Source: Opitutaceae bacterium (GTDB lineage: Bacteria; Verrucomicrobiota; Verrucomicrobiae; Opitutales; Opitutaceae). From it: a stretch of 20,765 nt of DNA. Every line of letters starts with the position of its first letter. Positions within the stretch are counted from its first letter, which is position 1. Shown piece after piece: positions 14,317 to 20,765 of this stretch. Where the stretch lies: assembly GCA_031266495.1 (NCBI GenBank), contig JAISAX010000213.1, positions 1 to 20,765 of the forward strand, given 5' to 3'. The notes under the pieces are model-generated. The model made no database searches. It was not told where the DNA came from and saw only the letters and a list, made by a program, of their open reading frames with translations. Made by a program: the position numbers and the translations under genes.

Positions 14317-15654
14317 ATGCACACTCACGACCCGCTCTGCCGCCACCACGACCACGACGACGATGCCGCGTACCGACGCGCCTTCGACCTCGTCACCCGC
14401 CGCGATTTTCTCCGCATCGGCGCGCTCACCATCGGCGGCCTCGCCCTCGCCCCCTGGCTCCGCGCCGCGCCCGCGCCCCACGCCCGCGCCAAAGCCGTTA
14501 TCCAGCTCTTTCTCCTTGGCGGCCCCTCGCACCTCGACACCTTCGACCCCAAACCCCAGGCCTCCCCCGACTACACCGGCCCCTGGCGCAAGGCCATCGC
14601 CACCAACATCGACGGCATCCGCATCAACGAACTACTCCCCCTCACCGCAAAACACGCCGACAAATACAGCCTCCTCCGCGGCCTCACCCACGGCACCAAC
14701 GCCCACGAAACCGCCACCTACATGATGCAGACCGGCACCCGGCCCGGCTCCGAACTGGTGTACCCCTCCACGGGCGCTGTCGTCGCTTGCAAAATGGAAG
14801 AAGCCGGCCTCCTCAAAGGCCGCGCGCTCCCCCCCTACATGACCATTCCTGTCGCCATCGGACGCTTCTCCGAAGCCGGCTTTCTCGGCTCCAAATACCG
14901 CACCTTTGTCCCCGGCAACCTCAGCGACCCCGCCACCGACGCCGAACGCGCCCGCCTCGAAACCCGCGCCGCCCTCCTCGCCGACCTCGACGCCTTCGGC
15001 CACACCGAAAAAGACCTCTTCGAGGAAGACGACCATTACCGCGACCAGGCCCGCGAAATGGTTCTCGGCAAATCCCGCACCGCCTTCGACATCTCGCAAG
15101 AACCCGAAGCCGTCCGCGAACACTACGGCAAAAGCGAATTCGGCCGCGCCTGCCTCCAGGCCCGCCGCCTCGTCGAAAACGGCGTCGCCTACGTCACCGT
15201 CACCATGCGCGGCTGGGACACCCACCGCGACCAGGCCGAACGCTACAAAAAACTCATGCCCGACCTCGACCGCGGCTTCTCCGCGCTCCTCGCCGACCTC
15301 GCGCAACGCGGCCTCCTCGACACCACCATCGTCACCTGCGGCGGCGAATTCGGGCGCACCCCCAAATTCCTCATGGACCCCCCCTGGAACGGAGGCCGCA
15401 ACCACCACGGGGCCGCCTTCACCTGGGCCATTGCCGGCGGCGGATTCAGCGGCGGCCAGGTCGTCGGCGAGACCGATCCCCGCGGCGAAAAAGTCATCAA
15501 CCGTCCCATAGCTCCCGGCGACCTCTCCGCCGGCATTTATCGCCAGCTTGGTATCAATCCATCCGATACGCTCCCCCATCCCCGCGGCTCCGCCGCCCCT
15601 CTCGTCCCGCCAACCGCCGCGCCCGCCAATCCCCTCAACGAAATCCTTTCGTGA
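14317..15654 (+). CDS. Tat-exported DUF1501 protein
   Basis: The 445-residue protein carries a twin-arginine motif, TRRDFLRIG (27-35), followed by a hydrophobic stretch, so export folded through the Tat pathway is expected. The N terminus is His/Asp-rich (HDPLCRHHDHDDD), a possible metal-binding patch. DUF1501 hallmarks are FLLGGPSHLDTFDPKP, LLPLTAKHADKYSLLRGLTHG, TCGGEFGRTP and GRNHHGAAFTWAIAGGGFSGGQVVGETD; the domain is related to the alkaline-phosphatase/sulfatase superfamily. It normally pairs with DUF1549/DUF1553 proteins; here one small gene intervenes. The stop codon overlaps the first unit of the 15653 heptamer array. The family is sure; the function is unknown. Confidence 0.93.
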   Translation: MHTHDPLCRHHDHDDDAAYRRAFDLVTRRDFLRIGALTIGGLALAPWLRAAPAPHARAKAVIQLFLLGGPSHLDTFDPKPQASPDYTGPWRKAIATNIDGIRINELLPLTAKHADKYSLLRGLTHGTNAHETATYMMQTGTRPGSELVYPSTGAVVACKMEEAGLLKGRALPPYMTIPVAIGRFSEAGFLGSKYRTFVPGNLSDPATDAERARLETRAALLADLDAFGHTEKDLFEEDDHYRDQAREMVLGKSRTAFDISQEPEAVREHYGKSEFGRACLQARRLVENGVAYVTVTMRGWDTHRDQAERYKKLMPDLDRGFSALLADLAQRGLLDTTIVTCGGEFGRTPKFLMDPPWNGGRNHHGAAFTWAIAGGGFSGGQVVGETDPRGEKVINRPIAPGDLSAGIYRQLGINPSDTLPHPRGSAAPLVPPTAAPANPLNEILS

Positions 15655-15782
15655 TTTTCGATTTTCGATTCCCGATTTTCGATTATCCCCTCCACACACA
15701 TATCCAATTATCCATGACAACACGCCACACCACTGGAGCGGCAGCGCCTCAATCGAAAATCGGGAATCGAAAATCGAAAATT
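15653..15782. repeat. Heptamer arrays forming a 31-bp perfect inverted repeat
   Basis: The left array has GATTTTC-type units at 15653, 15660, 15667, 15674 and 15681 (exact 7 bp). The right array has the complementary GAAAATC-type units at 15755, 15762, 15769 and 15776. Bases 15654-15684 and 15751-15781 are perfect reverse complements, 31 bp, with a 66-base loop that contains the ATG (15714) of the next gene. The right arm is inside that gene's coding region. Confidence 0.93.
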
Positions 15783-18029
15783 CTCCCCCGCCTCCTTTCA
15801 GCCATCCTCTCAGCCATCAGCCTTTCGACCGCCACCGCTGCGCCCTACATCGAGTACCTCTACCCCGCCGGAGCCGCAGTCTCTCCCTCTCCCCTCGCCG
15901 GCTCCTCCGCCGCCACCGGTGCCGCTGCGCCCCACACCCTTGAAATCACCCTTGGCGGCAAGACGCTCGAAGGCGCCCGCGAAGTCTGGATCAGCGGCGA
16001 GGGTGTCACCGGTGAAGTCCTCACCATCACCCAGCCCACTCCCGCCCAGATCAACGAAGCCAAAAAGCGCGACGAAGTCGCCTCGCAGACCGCCCGCCTC
16101 CGCCTCACCCTCGCCCCCGACGCCGCCCCCGGCGCCCGCGACCTCCGCATCATGGCCGACGCCGGCCTCTCCAACCGCTTCCGCTTCGAAATCGGCCGCC
16201 TCCCCGAAGTCCTCGAAACGGAGCCCAACAACACCCACGCCCAAGCCCGCGCCCTCCCGCCCCTCCCCGCGCTCCCCGTCACCGTCAACGGCCAGATCAC
16301 CAACGCCGACCGCGACCACTTCCGCTTCCACGCCACCGCCGGCGAACAACTCCTCCTCCAGGTCCGTGCCCGCGCCATAAAACCCTACCTCGCCGACGCC
16401 GTTCCCGGCTGGTTCCAGGCCCGCATGACGCTCTACGACGCCGCCACCGGCAAAAAAATCGCCGAAGTGGACGACTACCGTTTCGACCCCGATCCCCTCC
16501 TCCTCTGGACCGTCCCCGCCACTGGCGACTACATCGTCGAAATAGAAGACGCCCTCTCGCGCGGACGCGAAGACCTCGTTTACCGGCTGACCCTCGGTCG
16601 CCTCCCCTTCGTCACCGACATCTTTCCCCTCGGCTCCCCCCCCGGCCCCGTCACCCTCGCCGCCCGCGGTATCAACCTTTCCGGTACAACAAAAACAACA
16701 GCAACCTGGCGCCGCGACTTCACCGGCCAGCCCCCCGGCGCGCACCTTGTCGGCGACGACACCACCACGCCCGTCCCCACCAACCGCCTCCCCTTCGAAA
16801 TCGGCGAACTCCCCGAAGTCCTCGAAAAAAAAGAACCCAACAACAACCCGCGTAATTCCCTGCACATTACGTCCCCCGTCGTCATCAACGGCCGCATTGA
16901 AAAACCCGGCGACACCGACTGTTACACCTTCGCCGCCCGGAAAGGCGACCGCTTCATCCTCGACGTCATGGCCCGCCGCCTCGGTTCCCCGCTCGACGCC
17001 CAACTCCGCCTCGGCCCCCAAAAAACCTTCAAGGAAGCCGCCGACGCCACCGAAGCCGCCGCCCTCGCCGCCGGCAAGCCCAAACCCCGCCGCATCGGCC
17101 CCCCCTCCAGCGACGACGTGAAAGACGAACGCTACGGACTCGTCACCCACCACGCCGATCCGCGCATCGATTTCACCGCCCCCGCCGACGGCGACTACCA
17201 CCTTTTCATCGAAGACACCCAGGGCCAGGGCGGCCCGGAATACGCCTACCGCCTCCGCGTCGCCCCCCCCCGCCCCGACTTCGAACTCCGCATCCTGCCG
17301 GACAACCTCAGCGTCCCCGCCGGAGGCAACGCCGTCGTGCAACTCCGCGCCTTCCGCATGGACGGTTTTGACGGCCCCGTCACCCTCCACGTCGAAGACC
17401 TCCCCGCCGGCTTCGAACTCGGCGCCGCCACCATCCCCGCCGGCAAGAACACCGCCCTCCTCACCCTCGCCGCCCCGTCCGACGCGCCGCCCGGCGTTTA
17501 CAAACCCCGCTTCTTTGCCGAAGCCGACCTCCCCGACCCCGCCGACGGCAACCGGACCCGCCGCGTGCGCCATGACGTCAGCGCCGCCGAGGAGCTGATG
17601 CAGGCGTTTTTCTACACGCACACCGTGCCTGTTGCGCAGAGTTACCTCGTTGTCGGCCCGCCCGCGCCCTTCCGGGTAATACTCCAACGCCCCGCCGACG
17701 CCGATCCGCTCGAACTCCCGGTCGATACCGACGTGGAAATCTCGATACGCGTGATTCGTGAAGGCGTACAAAAATACAAGACCCCCGTCCGCGTCACGGC
17801 CACGCGCGGAGGCAAGGGCATCATCCCGACAGCCGCCTCTGTCGCCGCCGGGGAGACCGACGGCGTGATAAAAATCCGCTGTACCGATCCCAAACGTGTC
17901 GGCACCGACGGCGTGCTCGTCATCGAAGGCACCCAGCGTGCCAAAGGTCAAAAAATCACCGCCACGGCCCCCGCGCTCCCCTTCCGCGTCGTCCCCGCGC
18001 CCGCCCCCGCACCGGCTCCCTCCGGATGA
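15714..18029 (+). CDS. Secreted protein with two PPC (pre-peptidase C-terminal) domains
   Basis: The 771-residue protein has an N-terminal signal region (residues 1 to about 43) whose basic part, SKIGNRKSKILPR, is translated from the right arm of the inverted heptamer repeat. A first PPC-type domain begins with ETEPNNTHAQA (about 168) and ends near 298; a second begins with KKEPNNNPRN (about 373) and ends near 519. Beta-rich regions follow, ending in an Ala/Pro tail. PPC domains are beta-sandwich modules common in secreted enzymes and in DUF1501-linked Planctomycete and Verrucomicrobial proteins. No catalytic domain is recognised, so a binding or scaffold role is likely. The start at 15714 is the only ATG that gives a signal peptide; the in-frame upstream extension runs antiparallel to none of the known folds and overlaps DUF1501, so it is rejected. 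Confidence 0.82.
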   Translation: MTTRHTTGAAAPQSKIGNRKSKILPRLLSAILSAISLSTATAAPYIEYLYPAGAAVSPSPLAGSSAATGAAAPHTLEITLGGKTLEGAREVWISGEGVTGEVLTITQPTPAQINEAKKRDEVASQTARLRLTLAPDAAPGARDLRIMADAGLSNRFRFEIGRLPEVLETEPNNTHAQARALPPLPALPVTVNGQITNADRDHFRFHATAGEQLLLQVRARAIKPYLADAVPGWFQARMTLYDAATGKKIAEVDDYRFDPDPLLLWTVPATGDYIVEIEDALSRGREDLVYRLTLGRLPFVTDIFPLGSPPGPVTLAARGINLSGTTKTTATWRRDFTGQPPGAHLVGDDTTTPVPTNRLPFEIGELPEVLEKKEPNNNPRNSLHITSPVVINGRIEKPGDTDCYTFAARKGDRFILDVMARRLGSPLDAQLRLGPQKTFKEAADATEAAALAAGKPKPRRIGPPSSDDVKDERYGLVTHHADPRIDFTAPADGDYHLFIEDTQGQGGPEYAYRLRVAPPRPDFELRILPDNLSVPAGGNAVVQLRAFRMDGFDGPVTLHVEDLPAGFELGAATIPAGKNTALLTLAAPSDAPPGVYKPRFFAEADLPDPADGNRTRRVRHDVSAAEELMQAFFYTHTVPVAQSYLVVGPPAPFRVILQRPADADPLELPVDTDVEISIRVIREGVQKYKTPVRVTATRGGKGIIPTAASVAAGETDGVIKIRCTDPKRVGTDGVLVIEGTQRAKGQKITATAPALPFRVVPAPAPAPAPSG

Positions 18030-18047
18030 AGATACCTCCTGGTCGTG

Positions 18048-18154
18048 TGGCACGGGCATCCTTGCCCGTGAGCGTTGCCTCTCCGTGTGCCGCGGGCGTC
18101 GCTGCCTGCTCCGGACGGCATGCACAGCGGCATGCCGCTACGTCCGGAACGTGG
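18048..18154. repeat. Second cluster of the palindromic family seen in menE
   Basis: Three hairpin units lie here: CACGGGCA/TGCCCGTG (18051-18058 and 18063-18070), a GCGGGCG..GCCTGC unit ending in CTCCGGA, and CGGCATGC/GCATGCCG (18116-18123 and 18130-18137). TGGCACGGGCATCC is identical to the reverse complement of a segment of the menE block, and the same order of an ACGGGC unit then a GCGGGC unit with a TCCGGA joint is kept. No gene is supported between 18030 and 18264. Confidence 0.78.
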
Positions 18155-18264
18155 CTACCGGCCGCGCAACACGGACGATGCAACATCACTTTTCGGTGGC
18201 AACCGGCGTCGCGCTCCACATAGCGTTTCCGTTTCGTCAAACCTCTGTCCACGCCCGCCTGTTC

Positions 18265-18489
18265 ATGGATTTCAACATCGCCACCGCCATTTACTGCTTC
18301 CTCGTCGCCGGGGTGTTTCTTGGCCTGTGGATTTATTACGACCGGCGCGACCACGCGCGTTTCGAGGCCGAGCGGCGGCAGGTGTCGTTTCACTGCACGA
18401 AGTGCGGCCATCTCTACGCCATCCAGGGCGAAAGCGAACAAGGCCGCTGCCCGCATTGCGGCCACGAAAACCGGCGCCTGCGGTTCTGA
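18265..18489 (+). CDS. Small membrane protein with a C-terminal zinc ribbon
   Basis: The 74-residue product has one hydrophobic helix near the N terminus (about residues 6-24, TAIYCFLVAGVFLGLWIYY), a charged linker (DRRDHARFEAERRQ) and a C-terminal zinc ribbon of two CxxCGH knuckles (CTKCGH and CPHCGH). A cytoplasmic, membrane-tethered zinc ribbon is the simplest reading. The ATG at 18265 is chosen because the upstream extension crosses the palindromic repeats. It lies last in the forward gene run and is convergent with the LacI-type gene. I know no defined function. Confidence 0.75.
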   Translation: MDFNIATAIYCFLVAGVFLGLWIYYDRRDHARFEAERRQVSFHCTKCGHLYAIQGESEQGRCPHCGHENRRLRF

Positions 18490-18529
18490 ACAACGTTCCG
18501 AACAACCAGGGCGGGACAGGGGGACAACG

Positions 18530-19573
18530 TCAGACGGCCCGTGTGGTGCGTCCCTGCACCCAACGACCGGCAATGATCAAAATCCTGGGGTTTTCCGGAA
18601 GGCCGATCTCGTTGCTTTCCAGTTGTTCGATGACGAGATCGACGGACATGGCGCCAAGCCGTTCCGGTTCCGGATCGATCCCCGAAAACTCCGGGGCGCC
18701 CGGACAGCGGTTGAGCACGGCCACGCTTGTATCCTCCGGCACGCGCACACCGGCTTTCGCCAGCCAGCCAGGAATATCTCCCCAGTCAAACGTCAGGATC
18801 GCATCCGGCTTTTCATTACGGAACCACGCCATGAATCGCTCCTCCGTCCATTGGCCGGCCGGCGGGATGAACACGGAAGGAAGCCCGGCCACGGCAGCGG
18901 CATCCCGCTCGCCATGGGCGATGGAAAGAAACCGCTGCCAGGCCGCCGTGATGTGAAAATACGCGCTCCGGGCATTTTTGCCGTTGTAGGCCAGGCCGAT
19001 CCGCCGGCAGCCGCTTTCCCACAGGCGCGTCATGGCGGCGGCGGTGTTGGCAAAATAATCCTCGGCCACCCGGTGAACGAACGGTCCGGCGATGAAATCA
19101 TTCTGGGTGGACACGGCGAAGTTTTCCCAGTCGAGCCGGATGTCGAGCTGCGACTGGTGATACACCGCGAGCACGATGCCGCGAATGCCGCGCGCCAGAA
19201 AAATCCCGTTGATGCGCTCCGGCGTGTAGTCGGGATCGTTATACCAGAAAATCTCCGGCCGGTAGCCCCGTTCGGCCAGTCGCCGCTCCATGCCCTGAAA
19301 CCGCCGCCTCACGAACACGATGTCCTTGTTGGCCGTCCGTGAAGGATGCGCGAACAGGATGGCGATCGTTGCCTTCCGCGGGATCTCCCGCCCCTGCCGG
19401 ATGTGTCGCATCAGCGTGGATACATGCGGATTGCGACGGTAGCCGAGCGCGTCGGCGATGGCGCGGATTTCGGCCTTCTTCTCCTCTGACACATTGGACG
19501 CGCCGCGCAGGGCCAGCGAGACGGCGGCGGTCGTGACGCCCGCCTGCTCCGCGATCTGTTTCAGGGTGACCAT
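18530..19573 (-). CDS. LacI-family transcriptional regulator
   Basis: The 347-residue protein has an N-terminal LacI helix-turn-helix (TLKQIAEQAGVTTAAVSLALRG, residues 3-24) and a hinge (LGYRRNPHVSTLMRHIRQ), then a periplasmic-binding-protein-like sensor domain (ATIAILFAHPSRTANKD.., IRGIVLAVYHQSQLD.., CRRIGLAYNGKNARSAYFH.., DAILTFDWGDIPGWLAKAGVRVPEDTSVAVLNR..). Such regulators bind sugars or related ligands and control nearby genes. The neighbour read in the opposite direction is a PEP-CTERM protein, so that gene or the regulator itself is the first target to consider. A short inverted repeat at 19592-19605 lies just upstream of its start. Confidence 0.95.
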   Translation of the reverse strand: MVTLKQIAEQAGVTTAAVSLALRGASNVSEEKKAEIRAIADALGYRRNPHVSTLMRHIRQGREIPRKATIAILFAHPSRTANKDIVFVRRRFQGMERRLAERGYRPEIFWYNDPDYTPERINGIFLARGIRGIVLAVYHQSQLDIRLDWENFAVSTQNDFIAGPFVHRVAEDYFANTAAAMTRLWESGCRRIGLAYNGKNARSAYFHITAAWQRFLSIAHGERDAAAVAGLPSVFIPPAGQWTEERFMAWFRNEKPDAILTFDWGDIPGWLAKAGVRVPEDTSVAVLNRCPGAPEFSGIDPEPERLGAMSVDLVIEQLESNEIGLPENPRILIIAGRWVQGRTTRAV

Positions 19574-19591
19574 GATTCGGAAAACACTCCG

Positions 19592-19605
19592 GTTAACGAT
19601 TTAAC
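19592..19605. promoter_or_regulatory. Possible LacI-type operator
   Basis: GTTAACGATTTAAC is a 14-bp sequence with five-base inverted arms (GTTAA/TTAAC) around CGAT, 19 bases upstream of the regulator's start codon. LacI-family operators are short A/T-rich palindromes with a central CG, so the fit is reasonable but imperfect. It lies in the 135-base divergent region shared with the PEP-CTERM gene. Two GATCACCC copies at 19652-19667 (8-bp period) also lie there. Confidence 0.4.
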
Positions 19606-19708
19606 TTCCGGGCGCCTTGTCGATATTTTTCAAGCCATGCAGTGTTAGCCCGATCACCCGATCACCCAACGCACTCCGTAAAAATCCAGCGAACACGCGA
19701 ATACATCC

Positions 19709-20626
19709 ATGAACACTCCACTGTTTCGACTCCTTGCCATCCGTGCCCCTTGCCTGTCAGGCGCCGGCGTCCTGCTGCCGGGGCTGGCCCTCGCCTTGCT
19801 GCCCGCCCGGGCGGACGCCGCCACCACGGAGCCCACGACCTGGTATTACTCCGGCCCCACCAGCGCCGTGACTTCGGGTGAGGACGGAGTGACGTTTACC
19901 ACGAAAGCCACGACTGACTACCCGTCCGGCAGTATCCGGCACGTCCTGACGTATTTCACGCCGACAATCCTGGCGAATGCCGGCGATTCGCTGAGCGTAT
20001 CGCAGACGTTCTCGGGGACGTTCACCAACAGCCCTGCGAATTATGCCTTCAACCTCGCGTTCTATGATTCGGGTGGCAGCCAAATCTCGCAAAACGGGCT
20101 TTCGCAAAACGGAGGAGGTGCCAGCGCCGGCAATCCCTTCAATGACTACACCGGCTACCGGGTCGGCATACGCGCCCAAAGCCATGCCTCCACCAACCCC
20201 TTCGAGCTGAGTGCCCGGCCCGGCTCCAATTCTGTCCTCGGAAGCACCGGCGCCCATACAAACCCGACTACCGGTGGTCCGGCGGGCAGCACCGCACTGA
20301 CGTCCGGCACTTCTTACGGTATCACTTATACCATTACTCGCATCGACTCCGGGAATCTGGGCATTTCCATTTCGGTCACGGGAGCAGGCCTGGGCGATAA
20401 TTACAGAGGCTCGTGGACCGTGGCCTCGACTTACACCACCTTCGACACCTTCGCTATCACCATTGGCAGTGCCGGTTCGTTCGATTCCATCACCCTGTCG
20501 AACGTGCAAATTACCTCCAACACCACGGCCGTCCCTGAACCCTCCGCCGTCGCCCTTTTTCTGGGTGCGGGCGGGCTGATCGCCGCTCTTGCCTTCCGCG
20601 GCCGCCACCGCCGTTGCCGCCGTTGA
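19709..20626 (+). CDS. Secreted PEP-CTERM protein
   Basis: The 305-residue protein has a long signal region (residues 1 to about 37, hydrophobic GAGVLLPGLALALLPARADA) and a PEP-CTERM tail (VPEPSAVALFLGAGGL at 275-290, then a basic RGRHRRCRR end) for exosortase processing. The 230-residue middle is Ser/Thr/Gly-rich with TWYYSGPTSAVTSGEDGVTFTT, HVLTYFTP and SIRIDSGNLGISISV-like beta segments, possibly a carbohydrate-binding or adhesive beta-sandwich, but I recognise no named family. It is divergent from the LacI-type regulator and may be under its control. No Shine-Dalgarno is visible. Confidence 0.85.
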   Translation: MNTPLFRLLAIRAPCLSGAGVLLPGLALALLPARADAATTEPTTWYYSGPTSAVTSGEDGVTFTTKATTDYPSGSIRHVLTYFTPTILANAGDSLSVSQTFSGTFTNSPANYAFNLAFYDSGGSQISQNGLSQNGGGASAGNPFNDYTGYRVGIRAQSHASTNPFELSARPGSNSVLGSTGAHTNPTTGGPAGSTALTSGTSYGITYTITRIDSGNLGISISVTGAGLGDNYRGSWTVASTYTTFDTFAITIGSAGSFDSITLSNVQITSNTTAVPEPSAVALFLGAGGLIAALAFRGRHRRCRR

Positions 20627-20668
20627 TTTCTCCGGCACACAGGCAAAGGCTGAAGAGAATAACCCTGT

Positions 20669-20765
<97 letters not shown>

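Noticed and set aside
14787..15713. Upstream in-frame extension of the PPC protein
   Set aside because: It overlaps the DUF1501 gene in another frame and reads as Arg/Pro-rich sequence; a signal peptide starts after the ATG at 15714.
15810..18125. 771-codon minus-strand frame opposite the PPC gene
   Set aside because: It is Gly/Val/Glu-rich shadow coding opposite a gene with two recognisable PPC domains.

Overview
The window is high-GC bacterial DNA that most resembles the Verrucomicrobiota, probably the Opitutaceae. The evidence is two secreted proteins with PEP-CTERM sorting tails, a DUF1549/DUF1553 + DUF1501 + pre-peptidase C-terminal (PPC) domain gene cluster of the kind found in Planctomycetes and Verrucomicrobia, a LacI-type regulator divergent from a PEP-CTERM gene, and few Shine-Dalgarno sequences. 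Both ends run into G/C homopolymers, so this is probably one draft contig. The lineage is inferred from gene content; no database was searched.

Layout. 1-484: no gene, but two related inverted-repeat elements built from TTAGCG words, then a small heptamer array. 485-2897 (+): a uroporphyrinogen decarboxylase (UroD)-like protein and an Rpn/YhgA-like PD-(D/E)XK nuclease. 2979-5574 (-): a pyrD-menE pair (pyrimidine and menaquinone biosynthesis). menE carries an in-frame block of palindromic repeats and two long G tracts. 5575-6325: no gene, but a 21-bp-period array of dyad-symmetric units. 6326-9356 (+): a PEP-CTERM protein with a formylglycine-generating-enzyme (FGE)-like fold, an amino-acid permease and a PII protein, closed by a strong hairpin terminator. 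9497-10024 (-): a META-domain lipoprotein. 10083-10658 (+): a helix-turn-helix protein. 10896-18489 (+): a RidA/chorismatase-like protein, a DUF1549/DUF1553 protein, a lower-GC two-helix membrane protein, a Tat-exported DUF1501 protein, a PPC-domain protein and a small membrane zinc-ribbon protein. 18530-19573 (-) and 19709-20626 (+): a LacI-type regulator divergent from a second PEP-CTERM protein.

The coding genes are mostly recognisable families; the unusual content is in repeat DNA. (1) Twin TTAGCG elements have three direct words in one arm and three inverted words in the other, mostly at 10-bp spacing. (2) The array at 5890-6162 has thirteen units in strict 21-bp register, most carrying GGTGC-N4-GCACC. 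(3) Degenerate 7-8-bp tandem arrays begin at or within about 30 bases after six stop codons, each with a different word; one is folded into a perfect 31-bp inverted repeat around the PPC gene start. (4) A palindromic family occurs in menE and again at 18048-18154. (5) Long G/C homopolymers lie inside genes or at start sites. Shared mechanism or function among these is inference.
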